A DNA stretch of 46,781 nucleotides, taken from the NCBI GenBank assembly GCA_020720785.1, contig DYOA01000008.1, positions 28,678 through 75,458 of the forward strand, written 5' to 3'. The position numbers and the translations under genes were made by a program. Below, piece by piece: positions 8,195 to 17,427 of this stretch (position 1 is the first letter of the stretch; each line of letters begins with the position of its first letter). The stretch is from Leptospira biflexa (lineage in GTDB: Bacteria; Spirochaetota; Leptospiria; Turneriellales; DYLW01). A model generated the notes under the pieces. It was not told where the DNA came from. It was given only the letters and a program-made list of their open reading frames with translations, and searched no databases.

Positions 8195-9142
8195 ATGGAG
8201 ATCAAAGCACCGGAAAATAATGAGTTGGAATTAAATCCCGGAGAAAGGCGATGGGCCATTCTTTCCCATGCGTCCACTTTTATTACGTATATTATCGCCG
8301 GGTTTTCACCGGTTCTGGAGACGGCCGGGATTTATAATCTGGTGACGCCCTGGATTCTGCTACTTTTCATGAGGAACAAGCCTTTCGCACGGGGACAGGC
8401 AAAAGAAGCATTTCTGTTCCAGATTTTTCTGGTAGTTTACTATTTCTGGATTCATTCCTATCGCCAGAGTTCCGTATACAGTTGGATATGGTATCCGCTA
8501 TTGATAACAGGGGTGGGAATCCATCTGGTGAATTTTACTCTGGCTGTGATTTTTATTCTCTTTAAAAAGGATTTCCATTATCCGTTCAGCCCGTTCTATC
8601 ATTTCCGGAAATGGCAGAAAAAAAAGTATGACTCTAATTTGTTCATTGGGAAGTTTGATTCCAAAAACCAGGCAGAATTTATCAAAAAACACATTGAGAG
8701 ACTCAAAGCCATCGGCGTGCAGGTGAAAAAAATGGCGACCACGATAAAAAATCCGGAGGTAAAAACAAAAATATCCTCCATATCGGCCAATATTGATAAA
8801 ATTATTCTGAATTTTGAGAAAGACCCTAACGATGTGAATCGTTACCGGCAGTTTCTGCAATACTATCCGGACGCCACCGTAAAGCTGCTGGAAAAATACC
8901 AATTTCTGGAAAGCTCCAGCGATAATCCGGCGGATCTGTCCGCAAGCCTGGAAAAGGTGAGTTCCACTCTGGATTTATTGAAAAATGCCTATGAGGAATA
9001 CTACCAGAAGCTGATTGATAACGACGTCCAGGAGCTGAACATTGAAACCAAACTGATTGAGGAAACCCTCAAATATGATAATTTTGGTCAGAATTCAGGC
9101 CGGAATCCGGAACAGAAGGATGCTAACCCGCCGGTACATTAA
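8195..9142 (+). CDS. DUF4870-like membrane protein with coiled-coil C-terminal half
   Basis: Residues 1-135 resemble the DUF4870/TIC20-like small membrane domain: GERRWAILSHAS, a first helix ending in a PVLETAGIYNLVTPWILLLF segment, RGQAKEAFLFQIFLVVYYFW, and another helix at LVNFTLAVIFILF. The remaining 180 residues are soluble and helical, with heptad-like stretches such as NQAEFIKKHIERLKAIGVQVKK and SASLEKVSSTLDLLKNAYEEY, and an acidic end. No enzymatic motif is visible. Start ATG 8195 has a strong ribosome site, AAGGGGG, five bases upstream. A weak promoter-like TTGACG lies at 8133-8138. The last 20 bases overlap the end of the convergent ABC1-kinase gene. The domain call is moderate; the tail is unlike the usual short DUF4870 protein and its role is unknown. 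Confidence 0.72.
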   Translation: MEIKAPENNELELNPGERRWAILSHASTFITYIIAGFSPVLETAGIYNLVTPWILLLFMRNKPFARGQAKEAFLFQIFLVVYYFWIHSYRQSSVYSWIWYPLLITGVGIHLVNFTLAVIFILFKKDFHYPFSPFYHFRKWQKKKYDSNLFIGKFDSKNQAEFIKKHIERLKAIGVQVKKMATTIKNPEVKTKISSISANIDKIILNFEKDPNDVNRYRQFLQYYPDATVKLLEKYQFLESSSDNPADLSASLEKVSSTLDLLKNAYEEYYQKLIDNDVQELNIETKLIEETLKYDNFGQNSGRNPEQKDANPPVH

Positions 9143-10397
9143 GCGACGCGATGCGCCGGTCGTGCAGGATATCCATTTCCGGAGCCAGCAGACGCACATA
9201 CCGGTCAAAGTACAGCATCTGTTTCATCAATAGGGCAAAACTCCGGGGAAAACGAATGCCGTGCTTTTCACTGACCTCCGCCACATCCAGCATGATTCCG
9301 TTCAGTTCCATTTCGCTCAGGGAAAAGAGCTTCTCCGGGGACAGTCTATCAAAGACATTCTCCAGATCTTTCGCGAAGGATTCAATAATCACATCCTCCC
9401 GGGTGGCCCCCACCTGTGTCAATGCCCGTGCCAGGAGGGTAAAATCCCGGACCGTCATGGCCTGCATCATGGAGATGAGCCCATTCCAGACCTCTTCAGA
9501 AAATCTTCCCACAATGCCAAAGTCAATAAATCCCACTCTCCCGTCTTCCAGAACCATCAGATTTCCCGCATGGACATCCCCGTGAAAAAATCCGCACTGG
9601 TGGATGGACGCATACCATACATTCAAAGCCCGCAGGAGGGTTTCTTCCGGGGTGTCTGTCACCTCTTTGATGGCTTCCAGATCGGTCAGGGGAACTCCAA
9701 AAAAACGCTCCATGGTCAGCACTTTCCGGGTGGTTTTCTCCCAGTAGACCGTGGGGACGCTCACCATGGATTCTTCCATATCATCCAGAAAGCGGCCAAA
9801 CTCCTCAATATTTTTCCCTTCCTGGATAAAATCAATTTCTTCCTTTAATATCTTGTGGAAATCCTCCAGAATGGCCGTCAGGGAAGTACGGGAAAATTCC
9901 GGGTTGATTTTCTCCATCAAAGAAGATCCAAAATGCAAAAACTGAATATCGGCCTCCATTTTGCCTGCCACATCGGGACGCTGCACTTTGATGACCACGT
10001 CTGTGCCGTCTTTCAATTTGGCTTCATGCACCTGGGCGATGGAGGCAGAGGCCATGGGGGAGGGTTCCACGGAGAGGAACAGGTTTTCCAGGGAATCTCC
10101 CAGCTCCTCTTCCACGATTTTTCTTATTTTTTCAAAGGGCAGGGGGGCCACATTGTCCAGGCACATCTGGAATTCATCCACAAATTCTCTGGGAAACAGG
10201 CTGGGGCTGGACGCGATGAACTGTCCCAGTTTGATATAGGTGGCACCCAGGTCCTCAAAGGTTTTCCGCAAAGCACGGGCAAAGGTAACTTTATTACCAC
10301 TCATGGCGGATAAAGAATATTCCAGAATATTTTTGGAACCGGCAATGGCCATATCCATGCTTCGTAGCAGGTTGTTAACGGAAAATACAGAATGCAT
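9123..10397 (-). CDS. ABC1/AarF/UbiB-family atypical kinase
   Basis: An ABC1 (UbiB) family protein-kinase-like ATPase, in bacteria tied to isoprenoid quinone biosynthesis or lipid homeostasis. Seen in order: the family KxGQ signature in YIKLGQFIASS near residue 55, the Ala-rich nucleotide loop PMASASIAQVHEAKL that replaces the glycine-rich loop, VIKVQRP with the catalytic Lys, the HGDVHAGNL catalytic loop, and the metal-binding FIDFGIVG. Length 424 is slightly short, and unlike E. coli UbiB there are no clear C-terminal membrane helices. It follows recR on the same strand after 44 bases, so it may be the third gene of ybaB-recR-ABC1. No ubiquinone or menaquinone genes are nearby, so the quinone link is by family only. 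Confidence 0.9.
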   Translation of the reverse strand: MHSVFSVNNLLRSMDMAIAGSKNILEYSLSAMSGNKVTFARALRKTFEDLGATYIKLGQFIASSPSLFPREFVDEFQMCLDNVAPLPFEKIRKIVEEELGDSLENLFLSVEPSPMASASIAQVHEAKLKDGTDVVIKVQRPDVAGKMEADIQFLHFGSSLMEKINPEFSRTSLTAILEDFHKILKEEIDFIQEGKNIEEFGRFLDDMEESMVSVPTVYWEKTTRKVLTMERFFGVPLTDLEAIKEVTDTPEETLLRALNVWYASIHQCGFFHGDVHAGNLMVLEDGRVGFIDFGIVGRFSEEVWNGLISMMQAMTVRDFTLLARALTQVGATREDVIIESFAKDLENVFDRLSPEKLFSLSEMELNGIMLDVAEVSEKHGIRFPRSFALLMKQMLYFDRYVRLLAPEMDILHDRRIASLNVPAG

Positions 10398-10441
10398 GAT
10401 CGTAACTGTCTTTTAAAGAGGGACAGTCAAGAAATATAAAA

Positions 10442-11038
10442 TCAGCCCATGGATATGCGGGAGCGGAATGCCTGGGAAACCACGCCGGTGTCTGCATAAT
10501 CCAGTTGGGAGCCAATCCCCAGGCCACTGGCAATGCGTGTGACCGTAGCCCGGTCCCGGAAAACCTCATGAAGATAATGGGCGGTGGCGTTCCCCTCTAT
10601 GTCCGGATTGGTGGCAATGATGATTTCTTCCAGATGGTCGGATTTTTCCACCCTCTCCATGAGTTCCCGGATACGGATGTCCTCCGGTCCCACCCCTTCC
10701 AGCGGTGAGAGCACCCCCATCAGGACATGGTACAGTCCATGATAGTCGCGGGTATTTTCAATCACATACACATCGGTGGGCTGTTCCACCACGCAGATGC
10801 GGGTTTTATCCCGGGCTGGATTATCGCAGAATTCACAGGGAATACCTTTATCTTTGAGGGATCCGCAGATGGGACAAAACTCCGTATTTTCACGGAAATC
10901 TATCAGTGACTGGATGAAGCTCTGGAATTCATCCCCTCTGCGTTTCAGCAGATGGTATGCTATCCGCACCGCCGATTTGTGACCAATCCCGGGCAGGGAA
11001 GTGATGGATTCGGTGGTTCTTTTCAGCAGATTATTCAA
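10442..11038 (-). CDS. recR: Recombination mediator protein RecR
   Basis: RecR acts with RecO (and RecF) to load RecA on gapped DNA. The 198-residue length is typical. Seen: helix-hairpin-helix in SLPGIGHKSAVRIAYHLL near residues 14-31, a C4 zinc site at Cys55, 58, 68 and 71, and the Toprim domain with VVEQPTDVYVIE and a TNPDIEGNATAHYL stretch. The start is TTG at 11038, preceded by GGTGAGG; it places the HhH at the usual distance from the N-terminus, so TTG is accepted. It lies 14 bases downstream of ybaB, the conserved ybaB-recR pair. dnaX, which often precedes them, is not here. Confidence 0.97.
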   Translation of the reverse strand: MNNLLKRTTESITSLPGIGHKSAVRIAYHLLKRRGDEFQSFIQSLIDFRENTEFCPICGSLKDKGIPCEFCDNPARDKTRICVVEQPTDVYVIENTRDYHGLYHVLMGVLSPLEGVGPEDIRIRELMERVEKSDHLEEIIIATNPDIEGNATAHYLHEVFRDRATVTRIASGLGIGSQLDYADTGVVSQAFRSRISMG

Positions 11039-11052
11039 GCCTCACCGCGTTG

Positions 11053-11364
11053 TCAGGAAAAATTCATTCCGCCCAAGGCCATGGTTTTTATCTGGGTGGC
11101 CACCTCATCCTTCGCTTTTTTCTGGGCTTCCGTAATGGCTTTTTTGATCAATTTGGGAAGGACTTTTAGCTCTTCCGCATCCAGAAGTTCCGGATCAATA
11201 ATTAAATCCACCAGAAGGGCTTCCCCGTCCACAATGGCCTTTACGGTTCCGCCACCGGTTTCTGCTGTAATCCTCATGCCGGCCAGCTTCTTCTGCATTT
11301 CTATTGCGGTTTTCTGGGCTTCTTTCATTTGCCCAAAAATATCTTTCATGTTTTTAAAATCCAT
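11053..11364 (-). CDS. ybaB: YbaB/EbfC nucleoid-associated protein
   Basis: A 103-residue YbaB/EbfC family DNA-binding dimer. Seen: an N-terminal helical part (MKEAQKTAIEMQKKLAGM), the conserved strand region ITAETGGGTVKAIVDGEALL with the family G-G-G-x-V-x-A pattern, and the C-terminal helix AITEAQKKAKDEVATQIK. The gene is the first of the ybaB-recR pair, divergent from bamA across 134 bases, with a promoter-like pair at 11386-11416 on this strand. In Borrelia the homologue EbfC binds DNA broadly; the same role is inferred here. Confidence 0.95.
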   Translation of the reverse strand: MDFKNMKDIFGQMKEAQKTAIEMQKKLAGMRITAETGGGTVKAIVDGEALLVDLIIDPELLDAEELKVLPKLIKKAITEAQKKAKDEVATQIKTMALGGMNFS

Positions 11365-11385
11365 AATATTGCATTATCCTTGGAT

Positions 11386-11416
11386 AGTATATCTGCATCT
11401 GGAGTCAGTCTGTCAA
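11386..11416 (-). promoter_or_regulatory. Candidate promoter for ybaB-recR
   Basis: Read on the minus strand, a perfect TTGACA (11416-11411) is followed by TATACT (11391-11386), a 5/6 match to the -10 consensus. The spacer is 19 bases, longer than ideal. A second TTGACA on the plus strand at 11460-11465 faces bamA, but no good -10 follows it. Confidence 0.4.
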
Positions 11417-11498
11417 CCTTTCTAAATGGCGATCCGTTTGGATTAAATCCCGCTTATGGTTGACAATAGGTCAGACTTTTACGATGTGAAGCTTCAAA

Positions 11499-14225
11499 AT
11501 GAAGAAATCTATTTTTTCCCGAATAGGGATCAAGTCTTTCTATACATCCATTACTGCGGTTTTTACTGTGGGTGCCATTATTTATTCCGTGGTACAGATC
11601 CAGTCCGCACTGGGTAAGCCGGAGCAGTATATTAGCAAAACCGTAACTCTCATTGATTTTAAAGGGAATCTGAATGTTTCTGACGCAGATCTCTATGATC
11701 TCATTGGAATAAAGGTGGGAGATAAATTATCCCTCTCCGCAATCAATGCCGCCACAAAAAATATTTATAACCATGGTTTTTTCTCTGATATTCATGTGGA
11801 GGCCAAATCCTACAAGGATGGGGTTGCCCTATATTTTATTGTGATTGAAAGACCCATCGTTCGGGAGGTAAAATTCCAAGGACTCTCTGAAATCAATGAA
11901 CAGGAAATGCTGGAAGCTGTGACCGTAAAAGAGGGGGAAGTATACAGCGATAAAAAAGAAAATGAATCCATGCAGATCATCCTTTCCAGATACCAGGAAG
12001 AGGGCCTTTTCAATGCGATAGTGAAAATCCGTAAGGAAATCATCGATGAAAAGCTGAACTCCCTGCGGGTTGTATTTTTGATTGACGAAGGGGAGAATGT
12101 TAAGATATCAAAAATCAACCTGATTGGGGTGCACTCGCTGGATGCGGAAGATATTATGTCCATTATGGAGCTGGAAGAAGAGGGCTTCATTGACGATGGT
12201 ACGTTTAAAGAATACATATTTGAAAAAGATAAAACAACCATTGAAGATTATTATAAGACCCAGGGATATCTGGATGCGAGTCTGGAAGAAGCCCGCTGGG
12301 ACATCCGCTGGAAAAACCCAAAGAAGAAGGATGAAAGAGTTATTGTCATTAACTATAAGGTTAGTGAAGGGGATCAATATTTTTACAATGGGTACGATAT
12401 TACATGGGATGATAAATTTCTGAATCCATACAGAAAAGACAAAGACAATAAGCCCATTCCGCTTTTTGAAATGGATAAGCTGGAGTATTATTTTGAGTAT
12501 ACGCAGGGGCAGATTGGGGATGTTTTTGACTATGGGAAATACATGCGGGACAGGGGAACCATCAATACCATGTATTCCAAAGAAGGTTATATATTTACAC
12601 GGGTGATACCGGAAAGAACCACCATTCTCCTGACAAAAACGGATCTAGATGAAAAGGCCAATTCTGCAATCCAGAAGGAAAAGGAAAAAGAAGGAATAGA
12701 TTATTATAATATCCAAAAACTGCGGAAAATTCTGGTGGAAACTCCGGAGCTGGAAGGCAGGAAATTTCTTCACACCAGATTTGTCATCGCGGAAGGGGAC
12801 AAAGGATATATTGAAAATATAATTGTCAAAGGCAATAAAAAGACCATGGATAAGGTAATCCGTCGCGAATTACTAATCAATGAAGGAGAGCTTTTCAACT
12901 CCGCCAAGGTGGAAAGATCCCGCCAGAGAGTGTTTAACCTGGGATTTTTCAAAAACGTCAATATTGACGGACGGGCGGGAACCACAGAAGGGAAAATCAA
13001 TTTGATTGTGGATGTGGAAGAGCAACCCACCGGCTCCATCAGTCTGGGGGGAGGTTACAGTACCCAGACCGGTTTTTCCATTTTTACAGAGGTATCGGAA
13101 AATAACCTGAACGGTACTGGCCAGAGGATTTCCGGAAGAGTGGAATTTGGTCCCAGTCGCACCGCCATTGAAACAAGCTGGAGAGAACCCTGGATATTTG
13201 ATAAGCCATGGTCTCTCACCCTGAGTCTTTTTTACATGAACAGTTTAATCCAGACATATTCCATCGACATTTCTGACAGCGATGAGATGGCCTACTATGA
13301 AAGCGAATCGGTGGGATTTACGGTGGGTATTGGACACCGGCTTTTTGTGAACTGGGGACACTACCACCGTTTCAGCCCCATGATTTCCAGGTCCACCAAC
13401 CCCTCCAGCATGGTATCCGACTCTGTTTACCGCAGGGTGGCACTGGAATGGCAGTTGAAGAATAAGTTCACCAACGGTATTTATTATGATAATCTGGACA
13501 ATGCGTTCAACCCCACATCCGGGCTTTATTTTGACTTCCATATTGACACTGTGGGAGGGATATTTGGTGGGGATGACCACTATAACCGGTATGATCCCAT
13601 GGCCAGCTTCTACTGGTGGGTTTTTGATTACACCTTTTTTAACATGATCCGGAAGAATATTCTGCGACGGTGGCGGGTTGTTCTGGAACACCGGGTCTCC
13701 ATGAGTTTTACCCATTTGACTGCTCCGGTCTGGAAAGATCAGGACAGTGAGGAAAACCCATATCTGGAAGACATTGACCGTCTGCTCATCGGAGGCTATG
13801 AATCCCTCCGTGGCTGGAATCTTTATGATTTTTACTTTCCGGATGCGTGGAGGCAGGGAGGAAGCCATCGGATTCTGTACGGATCAGAACTCCGGATTCC
13901 CGTGGAGCCTTCCGTCTTCTGGCTGGTTCTCTTTTTTGACGCCGGTGCCCTGTATACAAACCCCAATGAATACCAGTTGGATGAATCTGTCACCAGTGAT
14001 TTCAAGAAAAGCGTTTATGATTCCCGGTTGAGCATGCGTACCATGAGTATGGATTATTTCCGTTACAGTTGGGGATTTGGTTTCCGCTTGCAGATTCCCG
14101 TCCTGCCCATCCGTATTTATATGGCCAAGCGTCTGGAATGGGATTCCGGCCGGGGATGGTTCCGCAATCATTCCAAGGCGGATAATTTTGAATTTGTGTT
14201 TGGAATTGGTGACCGGAGGTTTTAA
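11499..14225 (+). CDS. bamA: Outer-membrane protein assembly factor BamA, enlarged POTRA region
   Basis: BamA inserts beta-barrel proteins into the outer membrane. At 908 residues it is about 100 longer than E. coli BamA. An N-terminal hydrophobic segment (residues 12-38) is followed by POTRA repeats. Recognisable cores are IVREVKFQGLSEINEQEM, VKISKINLIGVHSLDAED and, for the last repeat, IENIIVKGNKKTMDKVIRRE at about 435-455, ending LGFFKNVNIDGR. The barrel begins near residue 505 (TGSISLGGGYSTQTGFS), contains the RGW box in SLRGWNLYDFYF, and ends in Phe. The extra length lies between about residues 265 and 430, with highly charged segments such as QKEKEKEGIDYY, so a POTRA domain appears expanded. 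No other bam gene is adjacent. The stop overlaps that of the convergent SpoIIE-type gene. Confidence 0.96.
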   Translation: MKKSIFSRIGIKSFYTSITAVFTVGAIIYSVVQIQSALGKPEQYISKTVTLIDFKGNLNVSDADLYDLIGIKVGDKLSLSAINAATKNIYNHGFFSDIHVEAKSYKDGVALYFIVIERPIVREVKFQGLSEINEQEMLEAVTVKEGEVYSDKKENESMQIILSRYQEEGLFNAIVKIRKEIIDEKLNSLRVVFLIDEGENVKISKINLIGVHSLDAEDIMSIMELEEEGFIDDGTFKEYIFEKDKTTIEDYYKTQGYLDASLEEARWDIRWKNPKKKDERVIVINYKVSEGDQYFYNGYDITWDDKFLNPYRKDKDNKPIPLFEMDKLEYYFEYTQGQIGDVFDYGKYMRDRGTINTMYSKEGYIFTRVIPERTTILLTKTDLDEKANSAIQKEKEKEGIDYYNIQKLRKILVETPELEGRKFLHTRFVIAEGDKGYIENIIVKGNKKTMDKVIRRELLINEGELFNSAKVERSRQRVFNLGFFKNVNIDGRAGTTEGKINLIVDVEEQPTGSISLGGGYSTQTGFSIFTEVSENNLNGTGQRISGRVEFGPSRTAIETSWREPWIFDKPWSLTLSLFYMNSLIQTYSIDISDSDEMAYYESESVGFTVGIGHRLFVNWGHYHRFSPMISRSTNPSSMVSDSVYRRVALEWQLKNKFTNGIYYDNLDNAFNPTSGLYFDFHIDTVGGIFGGDDHYNRYDPMASFYWWVFDYTFFNMIRKNILRRWRVVLEHRVSMSFTHLTAPVWKDQDSEENPYLEDIDRLLIGGYESLRGWNLYDFYFPDAWRQGGSHRILYGSELRIPVEPSVFWLVLFFDAGALYTNPNEYQLDESVTSDFKKSVYDSRLSMRTMSMDYFRYSWGFGFRLQIPVLPIRIYMAKRLEWDSGRGWFRNHSKADNFEFVFGIGDRRF

Positions 14226-16138
14226 CCCATTACTATTTTTTTCAGATGCCGGGAGTAGCGGTTCTGCGGTTCATACTTTTCCGCTTCTTCCATCATAGCC
14301 TCTGCCCTGTTTTTCCGCCCTGCCTGCAGATAGATATCAGCCAGGTTCACCAGGTTTTTCACATTTCTGTAATCCCGCAGCCGAAGTCTTTCCCCATAGT
14401 CCATGGCCTTTTTTATATTCCGGTTTATCTTTGCACAATAGGATGCCAGATACAGGTATTTACTGTCAAAGGGATCAAACGCAAGGTGTTTTTCCGCAAA
14501 ATACAGAGCCTTTGCATAATTTCTTTTCCGCATAAAAATTTGTATCAGTTCTTTGACCACGGGCAGATGGTATCTGTCCATTTTATATGCTTTTTCCAGA
14601 AACTGGTGGGCCACGTCAAAGTTTTCCATGGACAGGGCCTTTTCTACGTTTTTCATCAGTCTGGTCAATTCTGAATTTGTCCGGAGTGGTTCCGGTTTTT
14701 TATTCCAGAACAATCGAATCATGGAAAAATCGTCCGTAAAAAGCCCATTCCTTTCAATCTGTTGTTCCACCTTTGCAAGATTTCCGCCGGCTTCTTCCAC
14801 CCTCTTTAAAATTTCATATTCATCTTCGTTGATGATTCTCTGGCCTTTTTCATCATAGGCAATGACCAGATCATCCCGTCCATCCGATCCAATGAAGACA
14901 GTGTCCCCCGGCTTGAGCTGGTGTACCTGTACCCATAGTTGATTCTGGACACCCTGGGTTCCAATTTTATGAAAAATTAATTCCTTCTCAAGAAACAATG
15001 CCTTCCCGTCCCGATAGAGAATACACCAGGGATGTTCCGCATTCATAAAATAAAGGACGCCAGTTTGCTCGTCCACCAGTCCCAGAACCAGGGACATGAG
15101 CATGGAGCCATTAAAGGATTCAAACACCCGCTGGAGCTCCACAAAAGCATCCCGGAGCCATTTTTCCGGATACAATCTGGATTTCTTGGAGGAGGTATCC
15201 AGAGTTCTTTCTGTTAAAAATTTAAGAATGGAACCCATCACCAGCACTCCGCCCGCTCCTTGGATGGATTTACCCATGGCGTCTGCGTTCAGGAACATGG
15301 TGTAAGGCTTTCCACGCAGGCGAATGGTATATGCCATGGCCATATCCCCGCCAATTTCTTTTTCCCATTTTCGGAATTTGAATTTTTTTTTCTCCCGGAT
15401 AATCATATCCACTTTTACGTTCTCATTGGCGGCTTTATTGATATTATTCAGCGTATCCGTGAGAAGAGAGATAAGGAAATAATCTCCGTCCTGCTGTTCT
15501 TTTAATCGTTCCACTTCTGACAGGGATCTCTGGACAATTTCATTTTTATCATTTAATTGTTTGTTCTTGTCATTCATCTCCGTGTTCAATTCTATTAATT
15601 TGTTTTCCTGGGAGGTCAGGATACTGCCCGCTATTCCGGAAACGATGATCAGAAAAAATAAAAAGAAATTCCGGATAACCAGGGTTTCTCCGGATTCCCC
15701 ATAACCGATAAAAAAGATGATGGCGTTATAATTGGCCGATATCGCAATACCGGTGAGTACCTGCTCATAGAGGTGGTAACCCAATTGGAAAAACGGGATC
15801 AATGCTGTGTAGAATAAAAAGGCCAGATAAAATTCACTTTTTATCCCGCCCGTGGTAATCACGATAACGGAGAAAATGGTGAGGCAGAGGGAAATGGATA
15901 CGTATGAGAGGATCTTCAGGTGGACAAATTGCTTATGGAATATAACCCCCAGCCACACTGCGATATTCAGAACAAATGTTATTCCTATGGTAACCCATAG
16001 GGCGGAATTATCCTTACCCTCTTTTGTGGTGAGTGCCAGAATGGCCACCATAAAAATGATGCGGATAAAAGGTTTAATAAATTCCAGCAGCAGAAGAATT
16101 TTTCTGGACAGGTCATTATAGCGGGTGAATAACTTCAT
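14222..16138 (-). CDS. Membrane-bound SpoIIE-type PP2C phosphatase with C-terminal helical repeats
   Basis: About 638 residues from ATG 16138; an in-frame TTG at 16171 would add 11. The N-terminal 190 residues contain about six membrane helices. A short coiled coil (LNDKNKQLNDKNEIVQRSL) leads into a PP2C/SpoIIE phosphatase. Its motifs are present: GGDMAMAY for the first metal site, NADAMGKS in place of DVMGKG, NAEHPWCILY for AGHPPPL, GSDGRDDL for TDGV, and a final DDFSMIRLFW. After it come about 130 residues with TPR-like pairs (EKALSMENFDVAHQFLEKAY, AKALYFAEKHLAFDPFD, NRAEAMMEEAEKYEPQN). SpoIIE/RsbU phosphatases usually dephosphorylate STAS anti-sigma antagonists; none is in this window. It follows an ATP-grasp gene by about 50 bases. 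The signal sensed by the membrane part is unknown. Confidence 0.9.
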   Translation of the reverse strand: MKLFTRYNDLSRKILLLLEFIKPFIRIIFMVAILALTTKEGKDNSALWVTIGITFVLNIAVWLGVIFHKQFVHLKILSYVSISLCLTIFSVIVITTGGIKSEFYLAFLFYTALIPFFQLGYHLYEQVLTGIAISANYNAIIFFIGYGESGETLVIRNFFLFFLIIVSGIAGSILTSQENKLIELNTEMNDKNKQLNDKNEIVQRSLSEVERLKEQQDGDYFLISLLTDTLNNINKAANENVKVDMIIREKKKFKFRKWEKEIGGDMAMAYTIRLRGKPYTMFLNADAMGKSIQGAGGVLVMGSILKFLTERTLDTSSKKSRLYPEKWLRDAFVELQRVFESFNGSMLMSLVLGLVDEQTGVLYFMNAEHPWCILYRDGKALFLEKELIFHKIGTQGVQNQLWVQVHQLKPGDTVFIGSDGRDDLVIAYDEKGQRIINEDEYEILKRVEEAGGNLAKVEQQIERNGLFTDDFSMIRLFWNKKPEPLRTNSELTRLMKNVEKALSMENFDVAHQFLEKAYKMDRYHLPVVKELIQIFMRKRNYAKALYFAEKHLAFDPFDSKYLYLASYCAKINRNIKKAMDYGERLRLRDYRNVKNLVNLADIYLQAGRKNRAEAMMEEAEKYEPQNRYSRHLKKIVMG

Positions 16139-16191
16139 TGACAAATATCGTAAGAAAAAACCACCCGTCAAGCTTATCTTTTAGAATTTTT

Positions 16192-17367
16192 CTAATTTTT
16201 AACTTTGGGAATGTTTTCCACAAAGCCCATCACCCCAAAGCGGTCCAGGTTATTACGGGGCGGGAAATGGGGATTTTCATTGAGTATTTTCCCAAAATCA
16301 GCACGGTGCATACGTTTTTCCCATTCTTCTGTGGAAACCCCTTCCAGAAAATACTCTACGCGGACATTTTTTTCCGGAATAAATTTGGGTTTCATCATGG
16401 GCGATGAGGGGATTTTACCGCCGGTGGTATTGTCCACCACGGCAGCGTATAAATCATAGTTGAGGGCACGCGGTATCATAAAGCGGGCAATGTATTCCCC
16501 GGGAATCTGCGGGGAAATCTCAATGAGATAAGGAATTCCGTCCCGGATTTTAAACTCACTCACCACTGGTCCAAACGGTATATCCAGAATTTCCACCAGG
16601 CTCTGGTGGATTTTTTCCAGGTCTTCTTTCATACCCAGATATTTGGAGGGGAAAAAATGCTCTTGTTCCACAAACGGAGGATAATCCGTGGTTTTTTTAT
16701 CTGTTATAATAATGAGCTGGTATTTATATTCCTCCACCATGCCGGTGACGGTAATTTCATCGCCCAGGATTTCTTCTTCAATCAGAATGGAAACGGGATC
16801 CATCTGGAGTTCTTTCAGATTTTTTTTAGTAAGAAACCTTTTTATCTGGTTGTAATCATTCATCCGGAAAATATTTTTTTTCCCATAACCCCATCGGTTT
16901 TTGATAATCAGAGGATAATTAAGGTTGTCAATTTCTTCCTTATGTATGTTTTCCACCAGTGGCAGATAAGCCGGCTGGCGGAATAAAGAATTTTCTTTAT
17001 CCGGGTTCCTGGATATTTTATCCCTCACGCTCACCTTATCAATGAGGGATTCTGTCTGGGTTCGGGATAGACCATTCAGCTTGAAACGTTCTGCCAGAAA
17101 AGACCAGCTTAAAAGAGCGTTCCCAAAACTGGCGGAAAACCCGCCAATCACCGATTCCTGCATCAGGGCCATGCTGATCTTAAAATAAATTTTTCTGTAA
17201 TTGAATATGGATTCCTGTATGCGGATATCGCATTCATTGAAGCCGGGAGCCATTTCATCCGTATCCACCCCAATGACAGAAAAACCTTTCTGTTTGGCCG
17301 CTTTTATCAATGGGTACTGGTTGTTGCCTGCTCCCAGGGAAATATAATATCCAACTTTCTTTATCAT
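16192..17367 (-). CDS. ATP-grasp domain protein, substrate unknown
   Basis: The layout is that of the carbamoyl-phosphate-synthase/PurK-type ATP-grasp superfamily. A Rossmann-like pre-grasp domain starts KVGYYISLGAGNNQYPLIKAA and contains VIGVDTDEMAPGF. The grasp domain has YPLIIKNRWGYGKKNIF, with the ATP-binding Lys and a Gly-rich loop, the strand VSILIEEEILGDEITV, and the metal/ATP end VSEFKIRDGIPYLIEISPQIPGEY with the paired acidic residues. The enzyme should ligate a carboxylate to an amine through an acylphosphate; the substrate cannot be told from sequence. 391 residues. The ribosome site AAGGTAAGG precedes ATG 17367. It is upstream of the SpoIIE phosphatase on the same strand and divergent from flgF by 60 bases. 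Confidence 0.85.
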   Translation of the reverse strand: MIKKVGYYISLGAGNNQYPLIKAAKQKGFSVIGVDTDEMAPGFNECDIRIQESIFNYRKIYFKISMALMQESVIGGFSASFGNALLSWSFLAERFKLNGLSRTQTESLIDKVSVRDKISRNPDKENSLFRQPAYLPLVENIHKEEIDNLNYPLIIKNRWGYGKKNIFRMNDYNQIKRFLTKKNLKELQMDPVSILIEEEILGDEITVTGMVEEYKYQLIIITDKKTTDYPPFVEQEHFFPSKYLGMKEDLEKIHQSLVEILDIPFGPVVSEFKIRDGIPYLIEISPQIPGEYIARFMIPRALNYDLYAAVVDNTTGGKIPSSPMMKPKFIPEKNVRVEYFLEGVSTEEWEKRMHRADFGKILNENPHFPPRNNLDRFGVMGFVENIPKVKN

Positions 17368-17427
17368 GCCTTACCTTATTATCGGAAAACTGTTAAGGGA
17401 AACTTTCCTTTCATACGATAAAAAACC

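Noticed and set aside
9261..9848. Plus-strand open frame of 195 codons over the ABC1 kinase
   Set aside because: Antisense shadow of a gene with all kinase motifs; no ribosome site.
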